A stretch of DNA of 64,000 bases, from contig CAZWVJ010000001.1 in NCBI GenBank assembly GCA_964636865.1, positions 1 to 64,000 on the forward strand. Direction: 5' to 3'. The DNA comes from B1SED10-75 sp964636865. Its GTDB lineage: Bacteria > Bacillota > Dethiobacteria > DTU022 > PWGO01. The notes under the pieces were generated by a model that did not search any database, was not told the origin of the DNA, and saw nothing but the letters and a program-made list of their open reading frames with translations. Positions 17,180-25,251 of the stretch are shown here, in pieces. Each line of letters opens with the position of its first letter. Within the stretch, counting starts at the first letter, position 1. The position numbers and the translations under genes are program-made.

Positions 17180-18577
17180 TTAAGCAGAAGCCATTTCCTC
17201 GCCTTTTTTCACCGCTTCCTCAATAGTGCCTACCATGTAAAAAGCGCCTTCGGGAAGATCATCATGGCGACCTTCTACAATTTCCTGAAATCCTCTTATA
17301 GTTTCTTTAAGGGGAACATAAGCGCCGGCCATACCGGTAAACTGTTCCGCCACGAAAAACGGCTGTGACAGAAATCTCTGAATCTTACGGGCACGAGCCA
17401 CTACGAGCTTATCATCATCAGATAGTTCATCCATGCCTAAAATGGCGATGATATCTTGAAGCTCACGGTAACGCTGAAGCACTTCCTGCACCCGCCGGGT
17501 TACATTATAGTGATCTTCACCCAATATGCGGGGATTCAACAGGCGCGAGGTGGAACCCAGTGGATCCACGGCTGGATAAATTCCCAATTCTGCCACTGAC
17601 CTATCCAATACCGTGCTGGCATCTAAGTGAGCAAAAGTTGTAGCGGGAGCAGGGTCAGTGGGGTCGTCAGCAGGCACATAAATGGCCTGGATGGAAGTAA
17701 TAGACCCTTTTTTAGTGGAAGTAATGCGTTCCTGCAGTTCCCCCATTTCTGTCTGCAAAGTAGGCTGATAACCCACAGCAGAGGGCATGCGCCCCAAGAG
17801 AGCAGAGACTTCGGTTCCTGCCTGGGTAAAACGGAATATATTATCAATAAAGAGCAGCACATCCTGCCCGGCTACATCCCGGAAATATTCAGCCAGGGTT
17901 AAACCGGTGAGCCCGACCCGCAAGCGGGCACCGGGCGGCTCTGTCATTTGCCCAAAGACCAGGGCTGTATTATTAATTACTCCGGATTCTTTCATTTCCA
18001 ACCAGAGGTCATTGCCTTCGCGGGTTCGCTCGCCTACACCGGCAAAAACAGAATAACCACCGTGCTCATAAGCAATACTACGGATTAATTCCATAATCAA
18101 GACAGTCTTTCCAACACCAGCACCGCCAAACAGCCCTACTTTTCCACCCCGCGCATATGGAACCAAAAGATCAATGACCTTAATGCCCGTTTCTAATACT
18201 TCCGTGGCCGGTTCTTGCATTTCTAACTCGGGAGCAGGCCGGTGAATAGGATAGCGATCCTCGCCTTCCACCGGTTCCCCTTCATCAATCACTTCACCTA
18301 AGATATTAAAAAGCCGGCCCAGCGTAGAATTACCTACCGGCACGGTAATGGGCTCTCCCTTGCTCACGGCCTCCATTCCTCTTACCAAGCCCTCAGTAGA
18401 AGACATAGATATACAGCGCACACTTTTATCTCCTAAATGCTGGGCCACCTCCAGAGTCCTTACTCCAGTTTCATCCTTAATGACAACAGCATCATAGATA
18501 AAAGGTAGTTCACCTTCAGCAAATTCTATATCTACAACCGGCCCTATGACCTGTTGTACTTTTCCTTTGTTGGACAT
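17180..18577 (-). CDS. atpD: ATP synthase beta subunit
   Basis: This 465-residue catalytic subunit has the P-loop GGAGVGKTVLIMELI, the catalytic Glu in GERTREGND, the DELSEED-like lever DELSDDD, and the C-terminal YMVGTIEEAV segment. It makes ATP in the F1 head on the cytoplasmic side of the membrane. Size and motifs are ordinary for F-type enzymes. Confidence 0.97.
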   Translation of the reverse strand: MSNKGKVQQVIGPVVDIEFAEGELPFIYDAVVIKDETGVRTLEVAQHLGDKSVRCISMSSTEGLVRGMEAVSKGEPITVPVGNSTLGRLFNILGEVIDEGEPVEGEDRYPIHRPAPELEMQEPATEVLETGIKVIDLLVPYARGGKVGLFGGAGVGKTVLIMELIRSIAYEHGGYSVFAGVGERTREGNDLWLEMKESGVINNTALVFGQMTEPPGARLRVGLTGLTLAEYFRDVAGQDVLLFIDNIFRFTQAGTEVSALLGRMPSAVGYQPTLQTEMGELQERITSTKKGSITSIQAIYVPADDPTDPAPATTFAHLDASTVLDRSVAELGIYPAVDPLGSTSRLLNPRILGEDHYNVTRRVQEVLQRYRELQDIIAILGMDELSDDDKLVVARARKIQRFLSQPFFVAEQFTGMAGAYVPLKETIRGFQEIVEGRHDDLPEGAFYMVGTIEEAVKKGEEMASA

Positions 18578-18610
18578 CTTTAAATCACCTCATTAAAGTA
18601 TTTAAAATAT

Positions 18611-19492
18611 TTACTCGCTTTGCCGCAAGGCTTCCGCGCTATTTACAATTTCTAATAATTCCTGGGTAATAGCTGCCTGGCGGGCTTGATTATAAGTTCG
18701 AGTAAGTTCTTCAATCATATCATCCGCATTATTGTTAGCTGCATTCATAGCTGACATCCGTGCTCCGAATTCAGAAGCTTTCGCTTCCAAAACCGCGGCG
18801 TAAATAGAGCTATAGATATAACGAGGTAAAAGCCCATCCAATACCTCCTCCGCGCCGGGTTCATAACTGAAATAAAGAGTTTCATCAAATTCCGGTAATT
18901 CGTCTTCATCGGGCGGCATCATAGGTAAAAGCCGGGTAATTATTTGCCGCTGCTGCAAAGCATTAATAAATTCATTATAAACAAGGTACAGCTCACCAAA
19001 AACCCCTTCTTCAAACATCTGCAACATTTGAACCCCAATTTCCCGAATATCTTCCCAGGCGGGGTAATCTGCCAAATATATTTGCTCATAGGTAATAGGA
19101 TAACCAAACCGCTTAAAATAATCACGACCGCGACGTCCCAGAACCATAATATTGGAAGCAGAGGGGTCTTCAATATCCTGGGTTAATCGTCTTAAAAGGT
19201 TGGAATTATAACCTCCACATAACCCCCTGTCGGAAGTGATCACTAAATAGCCTTTCTTGGGAGCAATATTTTCCTCGCTTTCCCACAAAAGAGGATGGCG
19301 GATGGGAGGAGAAAATGCCAGCACCCGTCCTATAAATTGACTTAAATGGTGGATGTATGGACGATTATCCTTTACTCTTTGCTCGGCACGGCGCAGCTTG
19401 GCTGCTGCCACCATTTCCATAGCCCTGGTTATTTGCTTGGTGTTCTGAACACTTTTTATGCGTCTTTTAATTTCTCGTGTGCTGGAAGCCAT
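18611..19492 (-). CDS. atpG: ATP synthase gamma subunit
   Basis: This 293-residue subunit forms the rotating central shaft. The N-terminal helix motif STREIKRRIKSVQNTKQIT and the C-terminal MSAMNAANNNADDMIEELT are the two long coiled-coil helices that enter the F1 head. It lies in the normal position between atpA and atpD. Confidence 0.96.
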   Translation of the reverse strand: MASSTREIKRRIKSVQNTKQITRAMEMVAAAKLRRAEQRVKDNRPYIHHLSQFIGRVLAFSPPIRHPLLWESEENIAPKKGYLVITSDRGLCGGYNSNLLRRLTQDIEDPSASNIMVLGRRGRDYFKRFGYPITYEQIYLADYPAWEDIREIGVQMLQMFEEGVFGELYLVYNEFINALQQRQIITRLLPMMPPDEDELPEFDETLYFSYEPGAEEVLDGLLPRYIYSSIYAAVLEAKASEFGARMSAMNAANNNADDMIEELTRTYNQARQAAITQELLEIVNSAEALRQSE

Positions 19493-19529
19493 GCTACTTA
19501 TCTCCTTACATCAAATTTTTAAAAAGAGC

Positions 19530-21053
19530 TTAGGAAGCGGGTTCGTTTACATCCCAACCCTGCTTAAAATTTTCTATGGCTTCTTTTAATCTTTCTTCCC
19601 TGTCATCTTCCAGAGTGCCTGTTTCTTTAATTTCTTTGAGCAGATCTGCATATTCTGTTTGCAAATTCCGCAGAAACGCATCCTCAAAACTGCTCACCTG
19701 GTTGGTAGGAATGTCATCAAGATATCCATTGATAGCCAGGTAAATGATGGCCACCTGATTTTCAATAGGCATAGGCTGATACTCATCTTGTTTAAGCACT
19801 TCTACGATCTTTTCTCCCCGATTTAGGCTGGCCTGAGTAGCTTTGTCGAGCTCTGTTCCAAATTGGGCAAAAGCTTCCAGTTCTCGGAATTGGGCCAGGT
19901 CTAAACGCAAACGCCCGGCGACTTTTTTCATAGCTTTGGTTTGAGCATTTCCGCCTACCCGGGAAACAGATAGCCCGGCATTAATTGCCGGCCTCACCCC
20001 GGCAAAGAAGAGATCTCCTTCCAGGTATATCTGACCATCGGTAATGGAAATCACATTGGTAGGTATATAAGCGGAAAGATCGCCTGCCTGGGTTTCAATA
20101 ATGGGAATTGCAGTTAAAGAACCGCCTCCGTATTCATCGCTGAGCTTGGCCGCCCTTTCTAAAAGCCGAGAATGGAGGTAAAATACGTCTCCGGGATATG
20201 CCTCCCTGCCAGGGGGGCGCCTCAGCAAAAGGGAAAGCTGACGGTAAGAAACTGCATGCTTGGAAAGGTCATCATACATGACCAGGGCATGTTTGCCTTG
20301 AGACATAAAATATTCTCCCATGGCACAGCCGGCGTATGGGGCAAAATATAACAATGGGGCGGGATCGCTGGCTGTAGCAGATACTATCGTGGTGTATTCC
20401 ATGGCCCCGTATTCCTCCAAAAGGCGCACCAGACCGGCCACTGTAGCACGTTTTTGTCCTATAGCTACATAAATACAGTGCACGTCAGAATCTTTTTGAT
20501 TCAATATTGTATCCAATAAAATGGCTGTCTTACCTATACTGCGGTCTCCGATAATTAACTCACGCTGGCCTCGCCCTATAGGAATCATGGAATCTACGGT
20601 TTTGATGCCAGTTTGCAGAGGTTCATTCACCGGTTGGCGATGTGTAACGCCGGGAGCTAATCTTTCAATGGGATTATAGTTCTCGGTTTCAATGGGGCCC
20701 TTATCGTCCAAAGGCTGCCCTAGGGAGTTAACTACCCTGCCTAATAAAGCTTCTCCCACCGGAACCTGGGCAATACGCCCTGTCCTTTTTACAGTATCCC
20801 CTTCCCTTATCTTTTCAAAGTCTCCCAGGATAACCGCTCCTACATTGTCCTCCTCCAGGTTTAAAGCCACACCGTAAACTCCGTGAGGAAATTCTAAAAG
20901 CTCCGATGCCATGCAAGTTTCCAAACCGTAAATACGGGCAATACCGTCACCCACGTAAATAACAACTCCGGTGTCTACCAGATCTACTTTATCTTCATAA
21001 CTTTCAATTTGCCTTTTGATAATATTACTTATTTCTTCGGAGCGAATACTCAC
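19530..21053 (-). CDS. atpA: ATP synthase alpha subunit
   Basis: This 507-residue regulatory nucleotide-binding subunit has the family's N-terminal ISNIIKRQIESYE, a P-loop and the VSRVGGNAQTKAMKKVAG segment. The P-loop reads GDRSIGKTA instead of the usual GDRQTGKTA; the Lys and following Thr that bind phosphate are kept. It alternates with beta in the F1 hexamer. It is placed normally between atpH and atpG. Confidence 0.96.
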   Translation of the reverse strand: MSIRSEEISNIIKRQIESYEDKVDLVDTGVVIYVGDGIARIYGLETCMASELLEFPHGVYGVALNLEEDNVGAVILGDFEKIREGDTVKRTGRIAQVPVGEALLGRVVNSLGQPLDDKGPIETENYNPIERLAPGVTHRQPVNEPLQTGIKTVDSMIPIGRGQRELIIGDRSIGKTAILLDTILNQKDSDVHCIYVAIGQKRATVAGLVRLLEEYGAMEYTTIVSATASDPAPLLYFAPYAGCAMGEYFMSQGKHALVMYDDLSKHAVSYRQLSLLLRRPPGREAYPGDVFYLHSRLLERAAKLSDEYGGGSLTAIPIIETQAGDLSAYIPTNVISITDGQIYLEGDLFFAGVRPAINAGLSVSRVGGNAQTKAMKKVAGRLRLDLAQFRELEAFAQFGTELDKATQASLNRGEKIVEVLKQDEYQPMPIENQVAIIYLAINGYLDDIPTNQVSSFEDAFLRNLQTEYADLLKEIKETGTLEDDREERLKEAIENFKQGWDVNEPAS

Positions 21054-21092
21054 TGTGTCACCTCCTAAATTCTCCCAAATAAATCATATTTT

Positions 21093-21650
21093 TTAACCTG
21101 CCGGTTTTTGCAGGTTTTCCTTTATACGCTCTAACCGGGCCGGAACACTTCCGTCCAGTACCCTTGTCCCTATTATTATTTTTATTCCCCCGACTAAATT
21201 CTGATCTTGCCTCTCCTCTACCAGGACCTTTTTCTGGGTAAACTCTTCCATAATAGCTACCATTCGTTCTTTTTGCTCGGTAGAGAGACCGTCGGGGGTA
21301 ATTACTTCCACTTCCTGTATATTCCTATTATAGTGATAGATATGCCGAAATTCTTCACATATGCCGGCAATTAAATCAATCCTCTTTTTCTCTATTAATA
21401 AAAACATGAAATTCTGCAGGGTAACAAAAACTTCTTTTTTTAAATTGACTTGCTCCAAAACCCTGTTGCATAGTTCTTTTTTAGACTCTTTTTCGAGCAA
21501 AGGAGTAGCCAAATATTGTATTAACTGCTCTTTTTCCAATATACTTTGAATCTCTTCTAAAGCCTTCAAAACTTGCTCGGAAATATCTTTTTCCTCTGAT
21601 ATTTCATAGAGGGCTCGCGCATATTTACGGGAAACAATTACTACACTCAT
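21093..21650 (-). CDS. atpH: ATP synthase delta subunit
   Basis: This 185-residue subunit forms the top of the peripheral stalk that holds F1 to subunits a and b. It has the N-terminal RKYARALYEISEE helix and the C-terminal LVGGIKIIIGTRVLDGSVPARL motif. Its start coincides with the atpF stop region (both at 21650), so the two are translationally coupled. Confidence 0.94.
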   Translation of the reverse strand: MSVVIVSRKYARALYEISEEKDISEQVLKALEEIQSILEKEQLIQYLATPLLEKESKKELCNRVLEQVNLKKEVFVTLQNFMFLLIEKKRIDLIAGICEEFRHIYHYNRNIQEVEVITPDGLSTEQKERMVAIMEEFTQKKVLVEERQDQNLVGGIKIIIGTRVLDGSVPARLERIKENLQKPAG

Positions 21651-22147
21651 TACTCTCTCCCTACTTCTTCCAGATAGCGGTTTACCATCTCTTTTTGTGC
21701 TTCTGGATCAATTTCTTTGGCAATAATCCTTTCCGCAATGTTCACGGAAAAGTACACTATATCCTGACGTAATGCCTCGAAAGCCCTTTCTTTTTCTATC
21801 TCAATTTCTTTTTTGGCTTCGCTGAGCATTTTTTCCGTCTGCTTTTGGGTTTCTTCCTTGCCTTCTTTAATAATTTCATCTTTCTGCCGGGAAGCTTTTT
21901 CTATAATCTCCCTTGCTTCCCGACGCGCTTTCTGAATTTCACTGTCATATTCCTCCTGCAGTTGCTGTGCCCGCTCCCGGTTTTTTTTAGCTTCTTCCAA
22001 ACCCTCTTCAATTTCCTGTGTACGGCTTTGCATAAGATTGGTCAGGGGTTGATAAAGAAACCGCCGCAGAATCAGGAAGAGGATGAAAATATTAATGGCC
22101 TGAAACAATAGCATTTCCGGGCTAATATCAATGATAGGGCTTTCCAA
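21650..22147 (-). CDS. atpF: ATP synthase b subunit
   Basis: This 165-residue peripheral-stalk subunit has one N-terminal membrane helix (about residues 10-30). A long charged coiled coil rich in Glu, Lys, Arg and Gln follows (about 35-150). It anchors delta and the alpha/beta head against rotation. One b gene is present, so the stalk is presumably a homodimer. Confidence 0.94.
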   Translation of the reverse strand: MESPIIDISPEMLLFQAINIFILFLILRRFLYQPLTNLMQSRTQEIEEGLEEAKKNRERAQQLQEEYDSEIQKARREAREIIEKASRQKDEIIKEGKEETQKQTEKMLSEAKKEIEIEKERAFEALRQDIVYFSVNIAERIIAKEIDPEAQKEMVNRYLEEVGRE

Positions 22148-22190
22148 TCAAATTACCTCCTTCCCCGCACAAATTAAAGTCAACGGAGAA

Positions 22191-22466
22191 CTAACCCACA
22201 ATATTTTGATAAAGCTGGATGAGTGGATTGGCATACAGCAATATCAAAGCTACAACTAAAGCATAGATAGCAGTTGTTTCCGCTACCGCTGCCCCCAGCA
22301 GCATGGTACGTAAAATAGTTCCCTGAGCTTCCGGTTGCCTCCCCACAGCTTCCGCACCTTTACCGGCAGCAAAACCCTGGCCGATACCGGGGCCTATCCC
22401 TGCTACCATAGCGATTCCGGCGCCCAGTGCAGATGCAGCCAAAATTAAAGCTTCTCCTGTAATCAT
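22191..22466 (-). CDS. atpE: ATP synthase c subunit, single hairpin, Na+ type
   Basis: This 91-residue proteolipid is an ordinary two-helix c subunit. Gln30 in GPGIGQGFAAGKGAE and Glu63-Thr64-Thr65 with Tyr68 in AVAETTAIYAL reproduce the Gln/Glu/Ser-Thr/Tyr set that coordinates Na+ in Na+-driven c rings. The Glu codon is GAA at 22280-22278. It is the third and shortest of three tandem c genes and ends with an extra LIQLYQNIVG tail. It should contribute one ion site per copy to the rotor. Confidence 0.95.
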   Translation of the reverse strand: MITGEALILAASALGAGIAMVAGIGPGIGQGFAAGKGAEAVGRQPEAQGTILRTMLLGAAVAETTAIYALVVALILLYANPLIQLYQNIVG

Positions 22467-22531
22467 TTCTTTAACCTCCTTCTTAACTTAAAATAAATAA
22501 TCATTCTATAACCTTGATATCCCGCTTGAAA

Positions 22532-23032
22532 CTAAATCAGCGGATTTGCAAAAAGTAATATTAAAGCAATAATTAAAGCATAAATACCTGTAGTTTGGCC
22601 TACTGCTTGCCCTAACAACATGGTCCGCATAATAGCTCCCTGCCATTTAGGACGGTTTGCCGAACCTTCTACACCCTTCCCGGCAGCATATCCCTGACCG
22701 ACACCGGGACCAATACCGGCAATCATGGCAAAACCGGCACCCAGCGTGGAAGCTACCAAAATCACCCTGGTAGCGTCCATCTCTACCAAAGGATTGGCAA
22801 ACAACAGGATAAGTGCCACTACCAGGCTGAAAACACCTGAAGTTTCCGCTACCGCTGCTCCTAACAACATAACAAAGGTAGATTGCCGTATTTCTTTAAC
22901 ATTCTTTCCCGCAGATTCTGCTCCTTTACCGGCAGCAAAACCTTGACCAATTCCCGGGCCAATGCCGGCTACCATGGCCAAACCCGCTGCAACAGCCGAA
23001 GCAGCTAAAACTACCACTCCCGTTTCAAACAT
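22532..23032 (-). CDS. atpE: ATP synthase c subunit, double hairpin (second copy)
   Basis: This 166-residue proteolipid contains two c-like hairpins in one chain (about residues 5-80 and 88-165). Hairpin 1 keeps Gln30 and the ion-binding Glu63 (VAETSGVFSL). Hairpin 2 keeps Gln113 and Tyr151, but the carboxylate is replaced by Gln146 (AVGQTTGIYAL, codon CAA at 22597-22595). It therefore carries one ion site per four helices, like V-type proteolipids and the fused c1 subunit of the Acetobacterium woodii Na+ ATP synthase. It follows the other double-hairpin gene by 80 bp. Confidence 0.92.
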   Translation of the reverse strand: MFETGVVVLAASAVAAGLAMVAGIGPGIGQGFAAGKGAESAGKNVKEIRQSTFVMLLGAAVAETSGVFSLVVALILLFANPLVEMDATRVILVASTLGAGFAMIAGIGPGVGQGYAAGKGVEGSANRPKWQGAIMRTMLLGQAVGQTTGIYALIIALILLFANPLI

Positions 23033-23112
23033 ATCTCTTCAACCACCTTGCTTGTTTTTACTATCACAAAAATATTACTTCAGTTCTATTAATCTAGTAA
23101 ACCTCTCCCTAA

Positions 23113-23676
23113 TTATAAAAAAGGATTTGCAAACATTAAAATAAGGGCAATTATCAAGGCGTAAATACCCGTAGTTTGCCCTACTGCCTGTCCTAAAAAC
23201 ATTGCCCGCAATATAGAACCCTGAACATCCGGGCGATTTGAAACTGCCTCCACTCCTTTTCCGGCAGCATAGCCTTGACCCACGCCGGGGCCAATACCGG
23301 CAACCATGGCAATGCCGGCCGCAATTGCAGAGGAGGCCAAAATCATCCAAGAAGCATCCAGGTTAACCAGGGGTGAAGCAAACAATAGAATTAAAGCCAC
23401 AATAAGGCTAAATATACCGGAAGTTTCAGCTACTGCAGCACCCAAGAGCATTACAAAGGTAGTTTGCCGAATTTCCCCGGGTTTGCGACCGGCTGCTTCA
23501 GCTCCCTTCCCGGCAGCAAAACCTTGACCAATTCCCGGGCCAATGCCGGCTACCATGGCTATGGCAGCACCCAATGCCGACGCAGCCAAAATTATGGCAG
23601 CAGGCTCAAATTGAGAGAGCCATGTAATCAAGTTTTCCAAGCTAAGTGTTTGTAAAAATTCGGCTAGTTCTTCCAT
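23113..23676 (-). CDS. atpE: ATP synthase c subunit, double hairpin (first copy)
   Basis: This 187-residue proteolipid has an extra N-terminal amphipathic stretch (about residues 1-24) and then two c-like hairpins. Hairpin 1 has Gln51 and Glu84 (AVAETSGIFSL, GAA at 23427-23425). Hairpin 2 has Gln134 and Tyr172, but Gln167 replaces the carboxylate (AVGQTTGIYAL, CAA at 23178-23176). Hairpin 1 of this gene resembles hairpin 1 of the next gene more than its own hairpin 2, so the fused gene was itself duplicated. It lies directly downstream of atpB (19 bp). Confidence 0.92.
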   Translation of the reverse strand: MEELAEFLQTLSLENLITWLSQFEPAAIILAASALGAAIAMVAGIGPGIGQGFAAGKGAEAAGRKPGEIRQTTFVMLLGAAVAETSGIFSLIVALILLFASPLVNLDASWMILASSAIAAGIAMVAGIGPGVGQGYAAGKGVEAVSNRPDVQGSILRAMFLGQAVGQTTGIYALIIALILMFANPFL

Positions 23677-23695
23677 CTTGTCCTCCTTAAAGCAG

Positions 23696-24349
23696 TTAAT
23701 CCTTAGCCAGGGTAATAAAAGTTAAGGTTAACATCACAAATATAAATGTCTGTATTAATCCAATAAAAAGATCAAAATACATATGCCCTATTACAGGTAC
23801 TATAACAGGGGCAAAATTATACATTAAGAAAAGGATAACCAGGCTGCCAAGCATATTACCAAAGAGACGGAAACTTAAAGAAACCGGCAAAGCCAGTTCA
23901 CTAATTACATTAAGAGGGAACATAAAAGCCAAGGGTTCAAAAAAGGTTTTAAAATAACCGAATCCTCCCTTAGCTTTTATTCCGTGAATATGCACCATGA
24001 AAAAAGTAATTATGGCCAGGGCAAAGGTAGTATTTAAATCAGCCGTAGGCTGACGCACTCCGATAATACCAGTCAGGTTGCCAAAAAGCAAATATAAAGT
24101 AAGGGCTAGAATGTAGGGGGCAAATCCTCGCTGTCCTTTTCCCATTGTGCTATCCACTAGCCAGTGTACCCCTTCTACCACCATCTCCATAACTAACTGC
24201 AGCGTGCCCGGCACCTTTTGCAACTTACTGCGGGTGATTAAGGCTAAAACCGTAAGGATGATCATTATGCCCCAGGTCACCAGAATAGTGGAGTTTATAT
24301 TCAGGCCAAAAATGGTGAAATAAGTTTTAATCCCAAAATCGGCTTCCAT
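23696..24349 (-). CDS. atpB: ATP synthase a subunit
   Basis: This 217-residue membrane subunit forms the ion half-channels beside the c ring. The essential Arg lies in the SLSFRLFGNMLGSLV helix, and the C-terminal helix follows. Several hydrophobic segments are visible. It belongs to a rotor with Na+-type c subunits, so a Na+ path is expected. It is preceded by a 131-bp spacer with a long inverted repeat. Confidence 0.94.
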   Translation of the reverse strand: MEADFGIKTYFTIFGLNINSTILVTWGIMIILTVLALITRSKLQKVPGTLQLVMEMVVEGVHWLVDSTMGKGQRGFAPYILALTLYLLFGNLTGIIGVRQPTADLNTTFALAIITFFMVHIHGIKAKGGFGYFKTFFEPLAFMFPLNVISELALPVSLSFRLFGNMLGSLVILFLMYNFAPVIVPVIGHMYFDLFIGLIQTFIFVMLTLTFITLAKD

Positions 24350-24382
24350 AATATCTTCCCTTCAATACCCTAAATATTATAA

Positions 24383-24482
24383 AGCGGTCAACTTTAAAGG
24401 CATATTTTTTACCACACCTAATTACTTGAACTCCAACTTTTTAACTAATACATCTGTAGCTGTATGATTAAAGTTGACCGCT
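24383..24482. repeat. Inverted repeat between atpI and atpB
   Basis: AGCGGTCAACTTTAA at 24383-24397 is repeated perfectly in inverted orientation at 24468-24482, with 70 bp between. The right arm overlaps the atpI stop codon and the left arm lies about 35 bp upstream of atpB. In the mRNA the arms can pair as a 15-bp stem closing a long loop. This could be a processing or stabilising site separating the accessory genes from the structural genes. Confidence 0.65.
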
Positions 24483-24885
24483 ATAAATTACTTAAACTGT
24501 TTCTTACTTCCGCCGGCTTTATATTTTTACTACCAAAGGTATAAAATATTAAAATTACCAGCCGCGGCAATATTAGCCCTGCAGCTACTCCCAAAAAGTG
24601 AATGTCTGGCCTCTGAATCGCTCCCATTAAGGCTATAAAATAGAGAACGTACCTGAGCACGTAATGACTAAAAATATAAAAACGAGCTCTCATGGAAGGC
24701 AACTGCAGTGACTTAGCCAAAACATGGCCGTGTACTATAAAAAACAAACCCGCCAGTAGAGCCCCAAAAGCAAATCCATACAATGCTTCCGAGTAACCTA
24801 ATAACAAAAGGGGCGCTGCTAAGATTAAAAAAATACCTACAAAACGAATTAAAAACTGCTTGCGAAAATAGTTATACTCGTTCAT
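24481..24885 (-). CDS. atpI: ATP synthase subunit I (AtpI-like assembly factor)
   Basis: This 134-residue membrane protein has four hydrophobic segments and sits immediately upstream of atpB, the standard place of atpI. AtpI-type proteins help c-ring assembly in several bacteria, including Na+-dependent ones. Family sequences are weakly conserved, so the call rests on size, topology and position. Confidence 0.75.
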   Translation of the reverse strand: MNEYNYFRKQFLIRFVGIFLILAAPLLLLGYSEALYGFAFGALLAGLFFIVHGHVLAKSLQLPSMRARFYIFSHYVLRYVLYFIALMGAIQRPDIHFLGVAAGLILPRLVILIFYTFGSKNIKPAEVRNSLSNL

Positions 24886-24919
24886 ATCTTCACCCTATTT
24901 TCACCAAATCACTGCTTGT

Positions 24920-25156
24920 TTAATCGTGATTATCATTTACATCCAAGTTCTTAAAAAGAAGACGGTAAACAAGCATAAACCCGGTAACTAATCCCAAAAA
25001 TATGCCAATAATTAAAAAAAGTCCTTCATACCCTATATAATCGGCAACCCTCTGCCCCAGCCAGATAAAAAAGACCAGCGGCAACGCTATTGATAGCCCT
25101 GCTTGCGCTATCAAAGCCAATCCTTTTAATATACCTATGCTTTCCTTAGGTTTCAT
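24920..25156 (-). CDS. atpZ: AtpZ-like small membrane protein
   Basis: This 78-residue protein has two membrane helices (about residues 12-34 and 43-68) with the typical LGQRVADYIG and FLGLVTGF motifs of the ATPase_gene1/AtpZ family. It is the first gene of the atp operon, 34 bp before atpI. AtpZ partners AtpI in c-ring assembly or ion supply in alkaliphilic bacilli. A role here is inferred from position. Confidence 0.8.
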   Translation of the reverse strand: MKPKESIGILKGLALIAQAGLSIALPLVFFIWLGQRVADYIGYEGLFLIIGIFLGLVTGFMLVYRLLFKNLDVNDNHD

Positions 25157-25180
25157 CTTAATAAAACCTCATTAAGTTTG

Positions 25181-25209
25181 ATTCTACACTATTAAAATTA
25201 TTACTGCAA
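25181..25209 (-). promoter_or_regulatory. Candidate promoter of the atp operon
   Basis: On the - strand TTGCAG (25209-25204) is followed by a 17-bp spacer and TAGAAT (25186-25181). The -10 is close to consensus and the -35 is weak. It lies 25 bp upstream of the first atp gene, after the 95-bp gap that separates it from the dCMP deaminase gene. Confidence 0.4.
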
Positions 25210-25251
25210 TGGCTAATTAAACAAATTAACTTTTTTAAATTTTTACATGTG

